A DNA stretch of 64,000 bases from Excoecaria cochinchinensis. Taxonomy: Eukaryota > Streptophyta > Magnoliopsida > Malpighiales > Euphorbiaceae. The first letter of the stretch is position 1. The number at the start of each line of letters is the position of its first letter. Under the pieces are notes generated by a model, which did not search any database, was not told the DNA's origin, and saw only the letters and a list, made by a program, of their open reading frames with translations. Shown here one piece after another: positions 60,229-64,000 of the stretch. The stretch spans positions 9,856,501-9,920,500 of the forward strand of contig CANTUQ010000031.1 in the NCBI GenBank assembly GCA_947683425.1, in the 5' to 3' direction. Position numbers and translations under genes: made by a program.

Positions 60229-62312
60229 CTAGAAAGGTGGATAATCTCCAATCTCCTCATCAGGGTCCTCATCGTCAGATATGTGGACGGGATGAGGCGG
60301 AGGCTGAGGCTGCGGCTGGGTCGGTGGTCGAGGCCGAGACTGAGGCCTGGATGTAGAGGGTCCAGCTCCTGAGGTGGACGGACCTGCTGCCCCTAGGCGC
60401 TGAGATGCCCATATGTCCACCATCGGCTCAAGTATGGGACGAATCGCCACTGGCACAGACGATGGCTGCGGTCTCCGTGGACCCTGCTGCTGGAATTGCA
60501 CCTGGGCGTATCCATCAAAGAAAGGCTGGGCACATTCCGTCATAAAGCGTAAGCTGTCAGTGATCATCCCTCTTAGCTCTATGAAGGCTCTGCTCAGCTG
60601 GCGAGTCTGATCTGCGGAAGCAGTACTCATACTCCCAATCTCTGCTCAGTCTGCTCGCGAAAATCCCGGACATACCGAGTCATAGGGTGGATAGCCCCAT
60701 CTAACGCCTGCACTGTCGAACGGAGAGCATCCATCGACTCCTGTATCATTTGGAGGTTCATGTCCACCCCATAAGCTGCCTTGTCCTGGGAGGTCCTCAC
60801 CTCCTGTCTCACCTGGTTTACCATCTTCTCCTGCTGCTCTGCCACCTACCTAAGGAGTCCAGCATGCTCCTGCCTCAATTGATCAATGACTTTAGCTTGC
60901 TCCTGGATCAGTCCCTGCTGGTGCTCCAGCTTCTCTGTCAGAACCCTATCTCTCTCCTCAACCTGAGCAAGGAGGGTCCTATCCCTTTCCTCCTGTTTGC
61001 GCTCGAAAGCTGCAAGCGCGGAGACTATAAGCTCAGAGATGTCCGGCTGCGGCACTGCAGGAGGTGGAACCGGCTCTGATGACTGCCCCGGAGGTGGGGC
61101 TGTGGAGGTGGATGCCCCTAGATCTCCTCTGGCATAGGGGTGAAATCTGGGTGAAGGCCGAAGAGAAGTCCTCTGAATCCTCGAAGCCGGAGAAGGAGTG
61201 AGACTCCGTGCCCCTGATGTCGGCTGTGCCCCTGATGTCGGAGAAGCACCGAATAACTCCTCCATGGTGAACTCCATCCCCATGTTGAAAGGAGTCCGAA
61301 GCTGCTCCTCATACTGCTGCTGGTGAGGAAGCTGGACCTCCTGAGAAATCCCATACTGGGGAGGTTAGACCTCCTAATGCTGTGGCTGTGGAGGTTGGCC
61401 TTCCTGATACTGTTCAAATTGAAGAGGCTGGCCCTCCTGATGCTGTGGCTGCTCCTCAGGCTGCGGTGGTACTGGCACCTCCCCCTCAGGTTGCTCCTAA
61501 GCCGGGGCTAAGGATGGAAGATCGAAGGCCGCCGCGTCTCATGTATAGTAAGGAGCTTGAAAGCCTCGGCCTGTCCTGGGATCTGCAGCACCATCCTTAT
61601 CTATACTACGGCAGGGGCGTCCGCATAGATGCTCTCGTCCAAAGCGCCCCGAAGCCTATCCGGAGCCACTCCTAATCCTAGCAACAGGCGAGTGATGACC
61701 CCTCCAACCATCACTGATGGGGCTGTCCCCCTAGAGACTCTGGCCATGTTGGCCAGTATCTCATGGCTAATGTTAAGGTGCCGACCCATCATCATAGCCC
61801 AAAGGCTCCAAATCTCGACCGCGTTAAGCGACCCCGGGTTGCCAGCCCGTCCGAGATACAAACTGGAAAGCACCCTGTGCAGATACTGAAGCGCCTATGA
61901 TATCAAGACTGTGCTCTTCGCCATATCATGGTTATACGGCACTCCGGGTAGAGCGATAACAGCCCAATGGTCCCGTCTGACTACCCTCTGAGGTACCATA
62001 ACATCCTGACCGTGCGGAAAACTCATGGCCTGCGCGAGCCTATGACGCTTGATGCTGAAATGATGACCATCGAACCAAAACTGGACCACCCCGGGCTCTG
62101 TATCAGATCTCTGGAACCCCCCGTAGTGGAAAGTGGCCAACACCTGTCGCACTGCCTCAGGATATGTGGGGAATGCTGGCGCCATAAACTCGGTCCAACC
62201 CGCTCCTGTAACCAGAATATCCACCTCATCTGCCATCCCCAGAGCCTCCGGAGTCATCCACGCGGGAGCCTAGGGCTCATCCTGTCCATGGGGGATGCGT
62301 CTGCGTGGCAGC
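60229..62312 (-). pseudogene. Degenerate accessory ORF of element K
   Basis: Minus-strand coding sequence in three frames: 62257-61601 (one TAG-type stop near 61895), 61283-60627, and 60630-60229. A first ATG near 62312 follows TTGCTTTACAG, a possible splice acceptor. The first part (FPTYPEAVRQVLATF, FWFDGHHFSIKRHRLAQAM, then WSLWAMMMGRHLNI and GGVITRLLLGLG) resembles Athila ORF1 or related plant transposon ORFs. The middle has a charged coiled coil (KQEERDRTLLAQVEERDRV); the end is Pro/Gln-rich with an acidic tail. Function is unknown; at least two frameshifts break it. Confidence 0.62.
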
Positions 62313-62359
62313 ATCCTGTAAAGCAACAAACAATTTAGTAATAATAAATGACAAAAAAA

Positions 62360-62840
62360 ACCGACAACATCTCAGTAGAGATGCGTCTTAACCCTCTTGG
62401 GTAAGGAGACTAGAAGGAAAATACAGGATAAACTTTGCATCCCAAGAAACAAAAGAAATTATCGACAATTAAAAAACAAAATATAGTACAAATAAAAATT
62501 CGACCAGAACCCCAGCAAGGGTGTGCCCCACTCCCTGCGCAAAGCAACACAACAGGCCTCAGGCCCTCAACCAGTATAGAAAATACTGACTAAGAAATAA
62601 AAACCTAAAATTTGGACAACATCCTGGCAAAGATGTGCCCCAACTCATGCATAAAGACAAGAAATTTCTCACAACTAGGGACAGGCTTTAGGCCCCAACA
62701 ACCAAACATGCACAAACTGATAATATAGTGCAACAAAAATAAAAGTAATAATAACAAAATGGGCAGCACCTCGACAAGGGTGTGCCCCACTTCCTGCATA
62801 AAAGAACAATAAAAACAGGCTTCAGGCCCTAACAGTCACA
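62360..62840. repeat. Degenerate repeats in K, period about 110-145 bp
   Basis: Three copies of a segment reading CAGCAAGGGTGTGCCCCACT or similar, followed by a CAGGCYTYAGGCCCT box, start near 62503, 62615 and 62761; a weaker one lies near 62365. Adjacent AT-rich DNA to 63150 holds no gene. Confidence 0.7.
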
Positions 62841-63149
62841 ATATTTATTTTTTTGGAGTCACACACATGGGCAATAAATCTTACTCTAAATATGCAAAAA
62901 TAATTACCCAAGCCACTATATCGGTCTAATCTAAAAAGGTAAAGGTTTTAATCAAATTAAATGAACTAAATATACTAAAAATAGGAAAGCTAAATATTCG
63001 TGCAAAAAACAAATATTTACTAGGCAAATGGCCAGCATTTCGGCACCAGCTTATACTAACATTACTAGGAAAAGATAAAAATAAATAAAGAAAATAGAAA
63101 AAGCACTAAAATTTAACTTACTTAAAGAAAGAAAAATAAATTATTTACT

Positions 63150-63650
63150 AACCTTTTATTGTAGAAAATCGAAGAAGAGGACTGAAAATGTAGAAAAATA
63201 GGTCCCGATTGATACACAACAATGCAAGAATCACAAAAATGCGCTAAAAATGCAAAAATATGAAGAAAAGGGGAAGAAAACGATAAAAAATCGTCAAAGG
63301 CGTCGGTTATGGGAAGAGGAGAAGGGAAAAAACTGTTGCCCCATCGGCCACTGGTCACATATATAGATTTCGTGACCGACGGGCAGCCCGCCTCCATGAG
63401 CGACCGACGGCTTGTCCGTCTGTTGTTCTGAATCCCGCTTTAAATGTAAAATTAAATGCGCGTGATGACATCATGATGACGTATGAAGATGCATGCATAC
63501 TGACAGGTGGACAACTACCGACGGGCAGGCCGCCCATTCTGAGGCACGGGTAGGCCGTCGGTGGAGCTTTTCTACAAATTTCAAGATTTTTCTGAACTTT
63601 TCGACTTCTTCTGCTTCTCATCCATTGTTTTTAACTTTAGACTTGGCAAA
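63150..63650. promoter_or_regulatory. U3-like module between divergent ORFs of K
   Basis: Resembles the LTR interval near 58735-59060: GACGGGCAG-type palindromes (63374-63570), a TATATA box at 63358-63363, and an AAATTTCAAG-rich stretch on one side. It separates the minus-strand accessory ORF from the plus-strand ORF at 63651. Confidence 0.55.
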
Positions 63651-63992
63651 ATGTCTTCTCCTTTTGTTCAAAAGATGTACGAAATTCTGGATGATTCCCA
63701 CACTTGGGAAAATAATATGCTCAGCCCCTGTCTAGCCTAAAATTTCTACGCCGGGTTAAAATAGACTACAACCTCCTGTTAGCTGCAACCCATTTCTGGA
63801 ACCCTCGATTTCACGTTTTCAAATTCACCTACCAGGAACTTTGCCCCCTGCCTGAAGAGCTGGCTGCCATTGCCGGAGCATGGTATCTTATCAATACTCA
63901 CCCTTGCATTCCCTTTTACGACCTAGTCCAATCCCGAGACATCGCCCTCTCTTTGGGCTTACCTCCTTCTGAAGCTGCTCGATTGGTCCCCT
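63651..63992 (+). pseudogene. Opposite-strand ORF of K, frameshifted and partial
   Basis: ATG at 63651 opens 29 codons to TAA at 63738-63740. Coding sense continues at 63740 in another frame with HFWNPRFHVFKFTYQELC and EELAAIAG, then TAA near 63990. The FWNP-HVF-ELCPLPEE pattern matches plant mobile-domain-like ORFs (DUF7745 type) found in retrotransposons. It is antisense to the preferred orientation of K, as antisense ORFs of some Tat-lineage elements are. Low certainty because only the first part is in the window. Confidence 0.5.
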
Positions 63993-64000
63993 AAGGCTCC

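Larger units (their letters stand above)
56918..64000 (-). mobile_element. Element K: Tat-lineage-like Ty3/Gypsy element, left part
   Basis: Left LTR 56918-59166 is bounded by TGTGACGCG and GCTTACA. Read on the minus strand, AAAATTGGGGGCAAC abuts the LTR like a purine tract, and a tandem repeat follows inside, as in the 3' untranslated regions of Tat-lineage elements; therefore minus orientation is preferred and this is the 3' LTR. GGAGTCGCCACCCAATAAAA at 57051 is a motif I associate with Tat-type LTRs. Accessory ORF remnants and an opposite-strand ORF follow. Pol would lie beyond the window. Lineage is inferred, not proven. Confidence 0.68.

Overview
This is plant nuclear DNA, most likely from a large, repeat-rich angiosperm genome, seen inside a block of nested transposable elements. 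The evidence is the Ty3/Gypsy gag-pol with initiator-methionine tRNA primer sites, long LTRs starting TGTAACACC or TGTCACACC and ending TGTTACA or TGTGACA, 5-bp target-site duplications (TSDs), and a fragment of an endogenous plant pararetrovirus (Caulimoviridae). I see no host gene. The species cannot be named from the sequence.

Layout. Bases 1-1571 (continuing at 11345-11373) are a decayed endogenous pararetrovirus. Element A (1572-11344, minus strand, TSD AGTTG) is inserted in it: a full-length but stop-ridden Ty3/Gypsy chromovirus of Tekay type. From 11374 to 56270 runs element B, a non-autonomous retrotransposon in an unusual tandem chain of five LTRs and four internal domains that share LTRs (LTR1-INT1-LTR2-INT2-LTR3-INT3-LTR4-INT4-LTR5). 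With nested insertions removed, every INT is 1198-1199 bp. Younger elements interrupt B: solo LTR C (15646-19213), solo LTR D (21463-26505) holding solo LTR E (21954-24389), a 434-bp Mutator-like MITE (14261-14694), complete two-LTR element F (31915-45904) whose two LTRs carry solo LTRs G (34293-36734) and H (42757-45252) plus a palindromic cluster of three SINE-like copies (45258-45872), and solo LTR I (47643-50164). LTR5 is cut by J (56271-56917), which is cut by K (56918 to the window end), a Tat-lineage-like element with a 73-bp tandem repeat, degenerate accessory ORFs and an oppositely oriented ORF.

The most interesting content is non-coding. The LTRs of all Tekay-like families here (A-I, partly J), although hardly alignable overall, share one order of modules in the direction of transcription: pyrimidine-rich leader; a candidate leader intron of about 190-200 nt from GTAAGT to CAG before GTTTGGGA; an array of CG-rich palindromes; a series of short stem-loops whose sequences differ between families with both arms changing together; and a double hairpin 320-470 nt before the LTR end. 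The palindrome arrays change sequence type between close relatives and recur between distant families. I take this as a structured, possibly undescribed cis-acting system of these retrotransposons; the structures are read directly, their function is unknown.
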